The position numbers and the translations under genes are program-made. Source: Microvirga subterranea (GTDB taxonomy: Bacteria > Pseudomonadota > Alphaproteobacteria > Rhizobiales > Beijerinckiaceae). Taken from it: a DNA stretch of 64,000 nucleotides. Shown here piece after piece: positions 55,860 to 63,622 of the stretch. How positions within the stretch are numbered: the first letter of the stretch is position 1; each line of letters begins with the position of its first letter. The stretch spans positions 1 through 64,000 of the forward strand of contig NZ_QQBB01000009.1 of the NCBI RefSeq assembly GCF_003350535.1, written 5' to 3'. The notes below the pieces were generated by a model. It was not told where the DNA came from, made no database searches, and saw only the letters and a program-made list of their open reading frames with translations.

Positions 55860-57164
55860 TCAGGCTGCGGTGGTAAGGGCGGAGCCGACGACCTCGCCGA
55901 GCGCCTCCTCCAGGATGTCGAGCCCCTCCCGGGCCTGCTCGAACGGGATCGTGAGCGGCGTGAGGATGCGGATGATGTTCGCGTCCACGCCGCAGGAGAG
56001 GAGGATCAGCCCCTTCTCCTGGGCCTTGGCCACGAGCGCGGACGTCAGCGCGGCATCGGGTTCGCGGGTGTGGCGGTCCTTCACCAGCTCGATCGCGATC
56101 ATGGCACCGAGGTTGCGCACGTCGCCGATGCAGGAGAACTCATTCCGCCGCGCAAGACCGTCGAGCCGCTCGCGGAAGAGGTTGCCGAGCTCCATTGCCC
56201 GGTCACACAGCTTCTCGCGCTCGATCACGTCGAGGACCGCGTGGGACGCAGCGATGCCGATCGGCGAGCCGCCATAGGTCCCGCCGAGGCCACCAGGTCC
56301 TGCCGCATCCATCAGCTCCGCCCGTCCTGTCACGGCCGCGAGCGGGAAGCCGCCGCCCAACCCCTTCGCCATGGTGACGAGGTCCGGCACGACACCGGCG
56401 TGCTCGATGGCGAACATCTTGCCGGTGCGCGCGATGCCGGTCTGGATCTCGTCGGCGATCAGGAGGATGCCGTGCTGATCGCAGATCTCGCGCAGGCCGC
56501 GCAGGAACTCCGGAGGGGCGATGTAGAAGCCGCCCTCTCCCTGCACCGGCTCGACGATGAAGGCGGCGACTCGGGACGGATCCACGTCGGACAGGAACAG
56601 GTCCCGCACGCCGGACAGGGCCCGCTCCACGTCGATGCCGTGATAGGTCTTCGGATAAGGCGCGTGGTACACCTCGGCGGGGAACGGCCCGAATCCCTTC
56701 TTGTAGGGAGCGACCTTGCCGGTCAGCGCCATGCCCATCATGGTGCGGCCGTGGAAGCCGCCGCTGAAGGCCACGATGGCGGAGCGGCCGGTAGCAGCGC
56801 GGGCAATCTTGACCGCGTTCTCCACGGCCTCCGCGCCCGTCGTGACCAGCATCGTCTTCTTGTCGAAGCTGCCGGGCGTCAGCCCGTTCAGCCGCTCGGC
56901 GAGTCCGATATAGCTCTCGTAGGGCGCCACGTGGAAGCAGGTATGGGTGAAGGCCTCCGTCTGGGCCCGGACGGCCGCCATCACGTCGGGATGGCGGTGG
57001 CCGGTGTTCAGAACCGCGATGCCGGCCGCGAAGTCGATGTAGCGCTTGCCGTTCACGTCCCAGAGCTCTGCATTCTCGGCTCTCGCGACGTAGAGGTCCT
57101 TCGTCGCGACGCCGCGGGGCACGGCGGCTTTGTGGCGGGCCCCGAGGGTGGTTGTTGCGCTCAT
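55860..57164 (-). CDS. gabT: Class III omega-aminotransferase (4-aminobutyrate transaminase type)
   Basis: This 434-residue fold-type I PLP aminotransferase has its Schiff-base lysine Lys267 in TMAKGLGGGFPLAAVTG. Other GabT-type features are MLVTTGAEAVENAVKIARAA, GGFHGRTMMGMALTGKV, EPVQGEGGFYIAPP and LIADEIQTGIARTGKM. It transfers the omega-amino group of GABA or a similar compound (beta-alanine, 5-aminovalerate) to a 2-oxo acid; the exact substrate is not proven. It is the first gene of the leftward operon and divergent from the XRE-cupin regulator, with an operator-like palindrome in the 104-base gap. The start at 57164 has GGGAG nine bases upstream. Confidence 0.88.
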   Translation of the reverse strand: MSATTTLGARHKAAVPRGVATKDLYVARAENAELWDVNGKRYIDFAAGIAVLNTGHRHPDVMAAVRAQTEAFTHTCFHVAPYESYIGLAERLNGLTPGSFDKKTMLVTTGAEAVENAVKIARAATGRSAIVAFSGGFHGRTMMGMALTGKVAPYKKGFGPFPAEVYHAPYPKTYHGIDVERALSGVRDLFLSDVDPSRVAAFIVEPVQGEGGFYIAPPEFLRGLREICDQHGILLIADEIQTGIARTGKMFAIEHAGVVPDLVTMAKGLGGGFPLAAVTGRAELMDAAGPGGLGGTYGGSPIGIAASHAVLDVIEREKLCDRAMELGNLFRERLDGLARRNEFSCIGDVRNLGAMIAIELVKDRHTREPDAALTSALVAKAQEKGLILLSCGVDANIIRILTPLTIPFEQAREGLDILEEALGEVVGSALTTAA

Positions 57165-57216
57165 CAGGAGACTCCCGGTATTCACTGAATAGATCATCGT
57201 TGAACAATCGCAGCTT

Positions 57217-57240
57217 TGCTTAAAATTTTGAGCATGGCAA
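57217..57240. promoter_or_regulatory. Operator candidate TGCTTA-N6-TGAGCA before the XRE-cupin gene
   Basis: TGCTTA (57217-57222) and TGAGCA (57229-57234), followed by TGGCAA (57235-57240), match the site at 52588-52611 except for one arm base and the spacer. It lies midway between the divergent aminotransferase and regulator genes, where a repressor would block both promoters. Autoregulation by the XRE-cupin protein is the simplest reading. Confidence 0.6.
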
Positions 57241-57268
57241 GATGCTCCCGCAGTGACTCGGAGGGTCA

Positions 57269-57844
57269 ATGGAATTTGATGTTGGCGCGAGGCTGAAAGA
57301 AATCAGGCTTGCGGCCGGTCTGTCGCAGCGCGATCTCGCGATCCGCGCCGGCGTGACCCATGGCCTGATCTCGATGATCGAGCAGAACCGGAACAGCCCC
57401 TCCGTGGCCTCCCTGAGAAAGATTCTCGGCGGCGTCTCGATGACCATGGCCGACTTCTTCCAGGAGACGACACGGGAGAAGCACAAGGTCTTCTACGCGC
57501 CCGACGAGCTGATCGACCTCACGTCCAAGCTCGGCAGCATCAACGGCAAGACCAACAAGCGCATGACCCTCCGCCAGGTCGGGAATGCGCGGGAGCACGG
57601 GCTCCAGATCCTCCACGAGCGCTATGAGCCCGGCGCCGACACGGGCCCGACCATGCTGGAACACGCCTCACACGAGGGCGGCATCGTCATCTCGGGCGAG
57701 CTCGAGGTCACCGTCGGCGGCCAGGTCCAGGTCCTGCGGGCAGGCGACGCCTATCTCTTCGACAGCCGGATCCCCCACCGCTTCCGCAACATTGGCACAG
57801 AGATCTGCGAAGTGGTCAGCGCCTGCACGCCGCCTTACCTCTAA
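57269..57844 (+). CDS. XRE-family regulator with cupin domain (PuuR-like)
   Basis: This 191-residue regulator has an N-terminal XRE helix-turn-helix (about 6-62; LKEIRLAAGLSQRDLAIRAG, then GLISMIEQNRNSPSVASL) and a C-terminal cupin_2 domain (about 115-185; EGGIVISGELEVTVGG, DAYLFDSRIPHRFRN). This layout is that of PuuR, the repressor of putrescine use in Escherichia coli, and of many regulators of amine and omega-amino-acid catabolism. GGAGG lies six bases before the ATG. It is flanked by an aminotransferase and an aldehyde dehydrogenase and by copies of a likely operator, so a local repressor or activator role is well supported. Confidence 0.92.
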   Translation: MEFDVGARLKEIRLAAGLSQRDLAIRAGVTHGLISMIEQNRNSPSVASLRKILGGVSMTMADFFQETTREKHKVFYAPDELIDLTSKLGSINGKTNKRMTLRQVGNAREHGLQILHERYEPGADTGPTMLEHASHEGGIVISGELEVTVGGQVQVLRAGDAYLFDSRIPHRFRNIGTEICEVVSACTPPYL

Positions 57845-57867
57845 ATGCCGCCATTTGGGGCTGGTGC

Positions 57868-57885
57868 TGGATAGAATTTTGAGCA
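57868..57885. promoter_or_regulatory. Half-conserved operator before the aldehyde dehydrogenase gene
   Basis: TGAGCA at 57880-57885 is preceded by AATTT as at 57217-57234, but the left arm reads TGGATA instead of TGCTTA. It lies 50 bases before the aldehyde dehydrogenase start and 24 bases after the regulator stop. It could be a weaker site of the same regulator. Confidence 0.4.
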
Positions 57886-57934
57886 TGATGGAGCCAGAGC
57901 CCGTCATGACGGCCAGCGCGGAGGCACCAGATCC

Positions 57935-59362
57935 ATGCAAGAATACCTGTCCTTCTATATCAACGGTCGCTGGGTTCGGCCGGAAGGCCGCCCGACCCTC
58001 GACGTCATCAACCCCGCCGACGAGGAGGCCTTCGCCAGGATCTCGCTCGGCACGGCGGCTGACGTCGATCAGGCCGTCGGCGCGGCGCGGCGCGGCTTCG
58101 CATCCTTCTCCCGGACCAGCCGCCAGGAGCGCATCGACCTCCTTGAGGCCGTCCTATCGGTCTATCTCAGGCGCGCCGACGAGATGGCCGATGCCATCTC
58201 GAAGGAGATGGGGGCGCCCCTCGGCTTCGCCCGGGAGGCGCAGGTCGGCGCCGGGCACGGGCACATCGCGCAGGGCATCGCCGTGCTCAAGGCGATGGAA
58301 TTCGAAGAGGTGGTCAACAACACCCTCGTGGTGCGCGAGCCGATCGGCGTCGTAGGCCTCATCACCCCCTGGAACTGGCCGATGAACCAGGTCACCTGCA
58401 AGGTGGTGCCCGCGCTCGCCACCGGCTGCACCATGGTGCTCAAGCCCAGCGAGATCGCCCCGGTATCGTCAATGCTCTTCGCTGAGATCATGCACGAGGC
58501 CGGCGTGCCCGCGGGTGTGTTCAACCTCGTCAACGGCGACGGCCCGACGGTCGGAGAGGCCATCTCCCGCCATCCGGACATCGACATGGTGTCGTTCACC
58601 GGCTCGACCCGCGCCGGCATCCTGGTCGCCAAGGCGGCCGCCGACACGGTCAAGCGCGTGCACCAGGAACTCGGCGGCAAGTCGCCCAACATCATCCTGG
58701 ACGACGCGGATCTCGAGGCGGCGATCACCCACGGAGCCCGGGGCTGCTTCAACAACAGCGGCCAATCGTGCAATGCTCCCACCCGCCTGCTCGTGCCGCG
58801 CAGCCGCCAGGATGAAGCGGCCGCCATCGCCAAGCGCATCGCGGAGGCGACCGTCGCGGGGGATCCACGCGCTCCAGGCACCACCATCGGTCCGGTCGTG
58901 AGCAAGACCCAGTTCGACAAGATCCAGGGATTGCTCGAAGCCGGGATCAAGGAAGGCGCCACCCTTGTGGCCGGCGGGCCCGGGCGTCCTGAAGGCATCG
59001 AGAAAGGCTACTACATCCGCCCCACCGTGTTCGCCGACGTTACGAACGACATGACGATCGCCCGCGAGGAGATCTTCGGGCCTGTCCTCTCGATCATTCC
59101 CTATGACAGCGAGGAGGAAGCGATCGCGATCGCCAACGATACGGTCTACGGCCTGTCGAGCTACGTCACCTCGGGTGACCCGGAGCGGGCTCGCCGGATC
59201 GCCCGGCAGATCCGCGCCGGCATGGTGCACATCAATGGCGCAGGCGGAGACCTCGCCGCGCCCTTCGGCGGCTACAAGCAGTCCGGCAACGGCCGCGAAT
59301 GGGGTCGCTACGGCTTTGAGGACTTCCTCGAGGTGAAATCCATGTTCGGCTATGTGCAGTAG
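57935..59362 (+). CDS. NAD(P)-dependent aldehyde dehydrogenase
   Basis: This 475-residue enzyme has all catalytic residues of the family: Asn147 (TPWNWPMNQ), Lys170 (LKPSE), Glu245 (QELGGKSPN) and the nucleophile Cys279 (NNSGQSCNAPTR). It would oxidise the semialdehyde made by the aminotransferase to the acid, for example succinate or malonate semialdehyde; the true substrate is inferred from context. It follows the XRE-cupin gene by 90 bases in the same direction and may share its transcript or have its own promoter. Length is normal. Confidence 0.92.
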   Translation: MQEYLSFYINGRWVRPEGRPTLDVINPADEEAFARISLGTAADVDQAVGAARRGFASFSRTSRQERIDLLEAVLSVYLRRADEMADAISKEMGAPLGFAREAQVGAGHGHIAQGIAVLKAMEFEEVVNNTLVVREPIGVVGLITPWNWPMNQVTCKVVPALATGCTMVLKPSEIAPVSSMLFAEIMHEAGVPAGVFNLVNGDGPTVGEAISRHPDIDMVSFTGSTRAGILVAKAAADTVKRVHQELGGKSPNIILDDADLEAAITHGARGCFNNSGQSCNAPTRLLVPRSRQDEAAAIAKRIAEATVAGDPRAPGTTIGPVVSKTQFDKIQGLLEAGIKEGATLVAGGPGRPEGIEKGYYIRPTVFADVTNDMTIAREEIFGPVLSIIPYDSEEEAIAIANDTVYGLSSYVTSGDPERARRIARQIRAGMVHINGAGGDLAAPFGGYKQSGNGREWGRYGFEDFLEVKSMFGYVQ

Positions 59363-59375
59363 TTCTCGCTGAAGA

Positions 59376-59405
59376 GGCGATGCGGATCGAGCAATCCGCA
59401 TCGCC
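59376..59405. terminator. 12-bp perfect stem-loop after the aldehyde dehydrogenase gene
   Basis: GGCGATGCGGAT (59376-59387) and ATCCGCATCGCC (59394-59405) pair perfectly round a 6-base loop, 14 bases after the stop codon. No T-run follows on the plus strand. It lies between convergent genes and may act as a Rho-independent or RNA-stabilising hairpin for both. Confidence 0.6.
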
Positions 59406-59435
59406 GGGAACGGCGAGTGCTCGATGTGTGCCTCT

Positions 59436-59687
59436 CTACGCGCGGGCGCGCCGCGCCAGTGTCCGACGCCACTTCGCTGCATTGGCCTTCCTGCGCCAAT
59501 GCAGGAGCCCGGCCGCGATGACGGCTCCTATGATGGAGCCGCCGACCGCATGGCGGAAGCTGAAGGCGTTCAGGAAACCCGACAGGTGCGAGACGGCCTC
59601 GTCCAGCATCGTCCCCACGAAGTCCCATGGAATGCCCGCCATGAGATAGGCCGCGACGGCAGCGGCGACGGCGACGACATACCTCAT
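59436..59687 (-). CDS. Small membrane protein (83 aa)
   Basis: Two membrane segments are visible: MRYVVAVAAAVAAYLMAGIP, which could also be a signal anchor, and AVGGSIIGAVIAAGLLHW, followed by a strongly basic tail (RRKANAAKWRRTLARRARA). The tail fits a cytoplasmic end by the positive-inside rule. GGAG lies eight bases before the ATG. No family was recognised. Confidence 0.55.
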   Translation of the reverse strand: MRYVVAVAAAVAAYLMAGIPWDFVGTMLDEAVSHLSGFLNAFSFRHAVGGSIIGAVIAAGLLHWRRKANAAKWRRTLARRARA

Positions 59688-60021
59688 TTCGCAGCTCCGC
59701 GCCGTTGCGGTTCCTGGGGTGGCTCAACCGGAGAACCGATCTCAACAAGATGCCCGGTGATGGGGTCGAGGATGGTCAAGAACGTCCCTCCCGTTCAGGC
59801 GGGCGGGAAGCGCCGCGGGCCCGATCGAAATCAGATTGAATGTGCTTGTTACGACTGGGCGGCCAGTCTTCGATCCGGACCCTGACCAGCGAGATGCCAC
59901 AAACAAACTGGATCTGCTGGGGGGGGGTGAGGTTTGGATCCCCTGAACCGCGCCATGTGACGCATGGTCACCTCGTCATGCTTAACAGACGGTTAATTTT
60001 CGCCCGCATTTCGACTGCGGA
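59688..60021. other. Intergenic region without gene (334 bases)
   Basis: I see no convincing gene here. It includes a G-run around 59929-59937 and an AT-richer stretch near 59980-60000 that may hold the promoter of the small membrane protein gene. It also lies downstream of the amidoligase gene, but no strong terminator hairpin was spotted. Confidence 0.4.
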
Positions 60022-60957
60022 TCACACCCTCAGGTCCATCGGCAAGGCGCCGCCGCTACCCTGGCCATGCAGTTCATCGGGAGTTGCAGCGAGGCGCTCG
60101 ATGAAGAGCCAGCGCTCCCAGTCGGGCAGGATGCTCCAGCCCGGGTCGCTGACATGGGCTTGCGGAAGGCGGTAATGCAACGCCGGCCGCGGGCCGATCT
60201 TCTCGTGCGGAAGCGCCGATCGGACCTGCTCCTCGTTCAGGTATGCGAAGAGCGGCAGCAGGTCGAGACCCCGGTTTCGCGTCGGGTTGGCCGCAAGATA
60301 ATCGGCGATCAATGTCGCCTGATCGGGCCAATAATCCGGAGCAAGGACGCATTGCCTGTAAGCCTGCGGATAGTCCGGCGGCAGGACGCGGGCCAAATGC
60401 CTGCGGCCTCCCGTGACCTCGCGGCGGAGCCTGTCCTCGACGAGCAGAAACGCCTTGAGGAAGGCCGTCACCGTTGCGGGGTCGAGACTCGGCGGATCGA
60501 TGTTGAAATGGAGGCCGAGCGAATCGTAGAACGCCGCACCCTTGTCCCGGGCACCGGCCGTCCGCAGCAGGGAGACGATCCCGTCCACCTCCGGAAGTCG
60601 CGCGATCGGCAACGGAGCGGTAATGAGCTCCCGCGGAACGAACGGGGACAGAAGCCGGCCGAGCCATGCCGCCACGTGCCGGTTCAGCGACACCCCGACG
60701 CGAGAGTCGCGGCCGGGATGCACATGGCGCAGATCGGTCTCGACGGCGATGTCGCCGAGGGCTGTCCCGAGAATCCTGAACGCATGAGGATCCTCCATGG
60801 CGATCGACCCGCCGAGCCCGCGCGCCAGCACATCGGCCGAGGATCTGGCGCTCAGGCCCAGGAACTCGATCTCGATTCCGACCTGCCGCAGGCTTCCGTC
60901 GGCCCGGAGCGGGACCGGCGGGCGAAGCATGTCGGGCAATCGGACGATATCGTGCAT
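60022..60957 (-). CDS. Amidoligase-family protein (putative ATP-grasp-like/glutamine-synthetase-fold ligase)
   Basis: This 311-residue protein has an early VGIEIEFLGL motif, ETDLRHVHPG and a late region with WSILPDWERWLFIERL, as in the 'putative amidoligase' family (PF12224). That family was proposed from sequence analysis to belong to the glutamine synthetase/COOH-NH2 ligase fold and to form amide bonds on peptides or proteins; few members are characterised. It lies 106 bases after the kinase gene in the same direction and could be part of that operon. The ATG at 60957 is used; GTG at 60960 is possible. No clear ribosome binding site is seen. Confidence 0.75.
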   Translation of the reverse strand: MHDIVRLPDMLRPPVPLRADGSLRQVGIEIEFLGLSARSSADVLARGLGGSIAMEDPHAFRILGTALGDIAVETDLRHVHPGRDSRVGVSLNRHVAAWLGRLLSPFVPRELITAPLPIARLPEVDGIVSLLRTAGARDKGAAFYDSLGLHFNIDPPSLDPATVTAFLKAFLLVEDRLRREVTGGRRHLARVLPPDYPQAYRQCVLAPDYWPDQATLIADYLAANPTRNRGLDLLPLFAYLNEEQVRSALPHEKIGPRPALHYRLPQAHVSDPGWSILPDWERWLFIERLAATPDELHGQGSGGALPMDLRV

Positions 60958-61063
60958 CACAGCTGCACATGGGTGCCGCCACGCCCGATCGCAAGGAACG
61001 AAGCGTGCGGCTTGCTTCCCTTGTGGAGCCGCGGGGCCCGCTGCACGGGCGCCGCGCTGCCAC

Positions 61064-62356
61064 TCACCTGGTCAGAAATCGCTCGAACAGGTCCTCCTGC
61101 CCCATCTGCCCGCCCTTCAGCAGCACACGCATCCTGTCCCGAGATGCAACGTCGCTGCGGGCCGTGCTGACGGCCACGCCGTTCCCGACCTGGCTTTCAT
61201 ACCCGAGCCCCCAGAAGCCGAGGGCGCCGACGATCCTGCTCGACGTGTCGCCGCCGGCAACGGCCAGGCGCCGCACCGGATGACGATCGAGGATCCGGTC
61301 CACGAGAACAGCGCTGCGATCAGCCAGATCTGCGACGGCGGCCGAGGGCGCCTCCCCGTTCTCCGGGGCTGTCGAAACCATGACGTTGCGCCCCTCCGCA
61401 AGCATCCTGGCCGCCATGTCGGCAACACGTTCGTATGCCCCGTCGGAGATCAGTTCTTCAGGGCTGACCGGGATCTGATGATAGGATCGCGCCGCCGCGA
61501 CCTGCCGGCGGGTCGTCGGCGAGAGACTGCCGACGAAGGCGAGCACGGGCCCCGCTTCGGCCGCCGGCTGCGCCCCGGTCGCATAGGTCTCCTCGAAAGC
61601 GGCCTGCGCAACGCTGCTTGCACCCACGACGAGAAGAGAGCGCTGCCGGCTGACCGTGCGGAGAACGCGACCGATCGCTTCGAGATGGCTGTCCTCCAGC
61701 GCATCGAACAGGATTGCAGAAGAACCGTCGGAGGCGCGCTCCCATTGCGCATGAACCCTGTCCGCACTCTGAATGAGAAGAGGCGAGTGGATCGCGGCGA
61801 CGTCCGGAAGGCCGAGGAACGCAAGGTGCCTGCGCAGATCCGCCTCCGTCATCGGCGTCGCCGGGTGGCGGCTCATGGTCGGGTGCCGGTCGAGCCTGAA
61901 GATCTCTCCACCCTCGCCGAAGGCCGCAAAGAGCGTGGAGAACGCGCAGTAGCGTCCAAGCGAGGGCTGTCCGCCGATGACCGCGACGGTCGGGTGCTCC
62001 ACATGGTTCCGCAGGACCGCGATCGCGGTGGCGATGTTGCCGCGCTCCGGCGCGCTGTCGAAGGTCGAGCAGCACTTGTAATGGAGGATCCGGACGCCGA
62101 TTGTGCGGAAGAACGCTCCCACCGGTTCGAGCTCCGCGCGCATCCCTGCTGGACCCATGGTCCGCGCGGCGCCGGCTATGCCGACTGCATCGAGATCACC
62201 CGCCTCGGCTAGGTGACGGGAGTCGGGAACGCCGAGGAAGAGAAAGGCACGCTGTCCCCTCCGCGCCAGCGTCGCCAGCGTATCGGTCGCGCCGGTGAAG
62301 TCGTCCCCATACCATCCATAGGACGGCGCCACTCTCGTCTCCCGAATGTCAGCCAT
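61064..62356 (-). CDS. Four-carbon acid-sugar kinase family protein (DUF1537; OiaK/OtnK-like)
   Basis: This 430-residue kinase has an N-terminal sugar-acid-binding domain starting YGWYGDDFTGATDTLA (the family hallmark DDFTG). The C-terminal nucleotide-binding domain has LAVAGGDTSSRIVGALG and a GNGVAVSTARSD region. DUF1537 enzymes phosphorylate acids such as 3-oxo-tetronates, D-threonate and 3-oxo-isoapionate. Coupling to a RuBisCO-like protein points to 3-oxo-isoapionate kinase (OiaK) of D-apiose/apionate breakdown, but other acids are possible. The start overlaps the stop of the RuBisCO-like gene by eight bases. Confidence 0.87.
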   Translation of the reverse strand: MADIRETRVAPSYGWYGDDFTGATDTLATLARRGQRAFLFLGVPDSRHLAEAGDLDAVGIAGAARTMGPAGMRAELEPVGAFFRTIGVRILHYKCCSTFDSAPERGNIATAIAVLRNHVEHPTVAVIGGQPSLGRYCAFSTLFAAFGEGGEIFRLDRHPTMSRHPATPMTEADLRRHLAFLGLPDVAAIHSPLLIQSADRVHAQWERASDGSSAILFDALEDSHLEAIGRVLRTVSRQRSLLVVGASSVAQAAFEETYATGAQPAAEAGPVLAFVGSLSPTTRRQVAAARSYHQIPVSPEELISDGAYERVADMAARMLAEGRNVMVSTAPENGEAPSAAVADLADRSAVLVDRILDRHPVRRLAVAGGDTSSRIVGALGFWGLGYESQVGNGVAVSTARSDVASRDRMRVLLKGGQMGQEDLFERFLTR

Positions 62357-63614
62357 TGCCGAAGAACGCATAGGACTGCTCGAGGGCCGGGCTGCGGCGT
62401 CGCGCATCGGCGATGCTCTCGCCCGCCTCGACGGCCTGCCACGCCTCGCGGATGCTTGCGACACCCTCGGCGGGTCCGCCGGGATGGGCCATGATGCCGC
62501 CGCCGGCCATGAAGAGAAGATCGGTCGTTGCTACGGCCCGGTAGGTCTGCTCTACGGTACCGGCCCACTGCCCGGACGAGAAGGCCGGCATCACCCGATC
62601 GTCCTCGTCGCAGAGCGCCGTGATGCAATCCTTCGCGCTCGCCACTACCTCGGCGTCCTCCTGCGCGAACTTTCCGCCCAGACCGTGCACGTGCAGGTGG
62701 TCGACGCCGGCGAGGCGCCAGAGCGTCTGATAGGCCAGAAAGCCGATGCCGAGCGCGGGATGGCGCGAGAGTGCCCCGTAGCCGTTGCGGTGGCCGTGCA
62801 GGGCAAGGTCCGTGCTTCGGCGCAGGGTCTCGACGGCCGAGAACCCGCACCAGTTCAGGCTCACCATCGCGCAGGTCCCCTCCTCGCGGGCGATGAGATC
62901 GGCGTGGTGCCGCATGGCGTCGGTCTCGGCCGTGATGTTGAAGGCGACCATCACGTTCTTGCCCGTGCGGTCCCGGTGCCGGCGGACCGCCGCCATCACG
63001 GCCGGAATGCGTTCCGCCAATGGAGCATGAACCGAGTCGGCTGCAATCTCGTCGTCCTTGATGAAGTCGAGTCCCGCTTCGCACAGGCGCCCGACGAGTG
63101 CCGCCGTCTCCGCAGACGACAGGCCCACATTCGGCTTGATGATGGAGCCGACGAGCGGGCCATCGCTGCGCCCGGTCAGCCGACGCGTTCCCACGATGCC
63201 CTGCCGGGGCATCGCATAGAGCCGCCGATAGGAGCCGGGCAGCCTGACGGATTCCAGGCGCAGACCCGTGACCTCTCCAAGGTCGAAGAGATTGCCGGCG
63301 ACGGTCGCCGCAAGGGTCGGAAGGTTCATGCCGACATTGGCGATGGGAAAGCGCACAACGATCTCGCCGCGACGGGAGCGTTCCCGCACGCCTTTCCGGT
63401 CGAGCCACGCGCTGCGCATGGACGGCTGCTCGACCTCGCCGAGGTCGCGAACCGACACGACCGTGGCGCGCGCACGGGCGCGCAGCTCGTCCGTCTCGCC
63501 CTCGACACGGGTGAAGGTTCCGCAGGATTGCTCGCCCGCAATGACCTCCGCAACCTTCGCGAGGGGCAGCGGCGTCTCGACGAGATAGGTCGCCTCGTAA
63601 TGCTGATTCGACAT
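62349..63614 (-). CDS. RuBisCO-like protein (form IV; OiaX/OiaT-like)
   Basis: This 421-residue RuBisCO large-chain homologue has many active-site residues in place: Lys160 (SIIKPNVGL), the carbamylated lysine triad Lys186-Asp188-Glu189 (FIKDDE), HGHR at 273-276, and a loop-6-like HGLGGKFAQ with Lys315. It lacks the canonical CO2-fixing signatures elsewhere, so it should act on a different phosphorylated sugar acid. RuBisCO-like proteins next to DUF1537 kinases are known from apionate catabolism as 3-oxo-isoapionate-4-phosphate decarboxylase or transcarboxylase/hydrolase. The ATG at 63614 is used; a TTG at 63626 overlapping the upstream stop is the alternative. Confidence 0.88.
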   Translation of the reverse strand: MSNQHYEATYLVETPLPLAKVAEVIAGEQSCGTFTRVEGETDELRARARATVVSVRDLGEVEQPSMRSAWLDRKGVRERSRRGEIVVRFPIANVGMNLPTLAATVAGNLFDLGEVTGLRLESVRLPGSYRRLYAMPRQGIVGTRRLTGRSDGPLVGSIIKPNVGLSSAETAALVGRLCEAGLDFIKDDEIAADSVHAPLAERIPAVMAAVRRHRDRTGKNVMVAFNITAETDAMRHHADLIAREEGTCAMVSLNWCGFSAVETLRRSTDLALHGHRNGYGALSRHPALGIGFLAYQTLWRLAGVDHLHVHGLGGKFAQEDAEVVASAKDCITALCDEDDRVMPAFSSGQWAGTVEQTYRAVATTDLLFMAGGGIMAHPGGPAEGVASIREAWQAVEAGESIADARRRSPALEQSYAFFGNG

Positions 63615-63622
63615 GGCGATGC

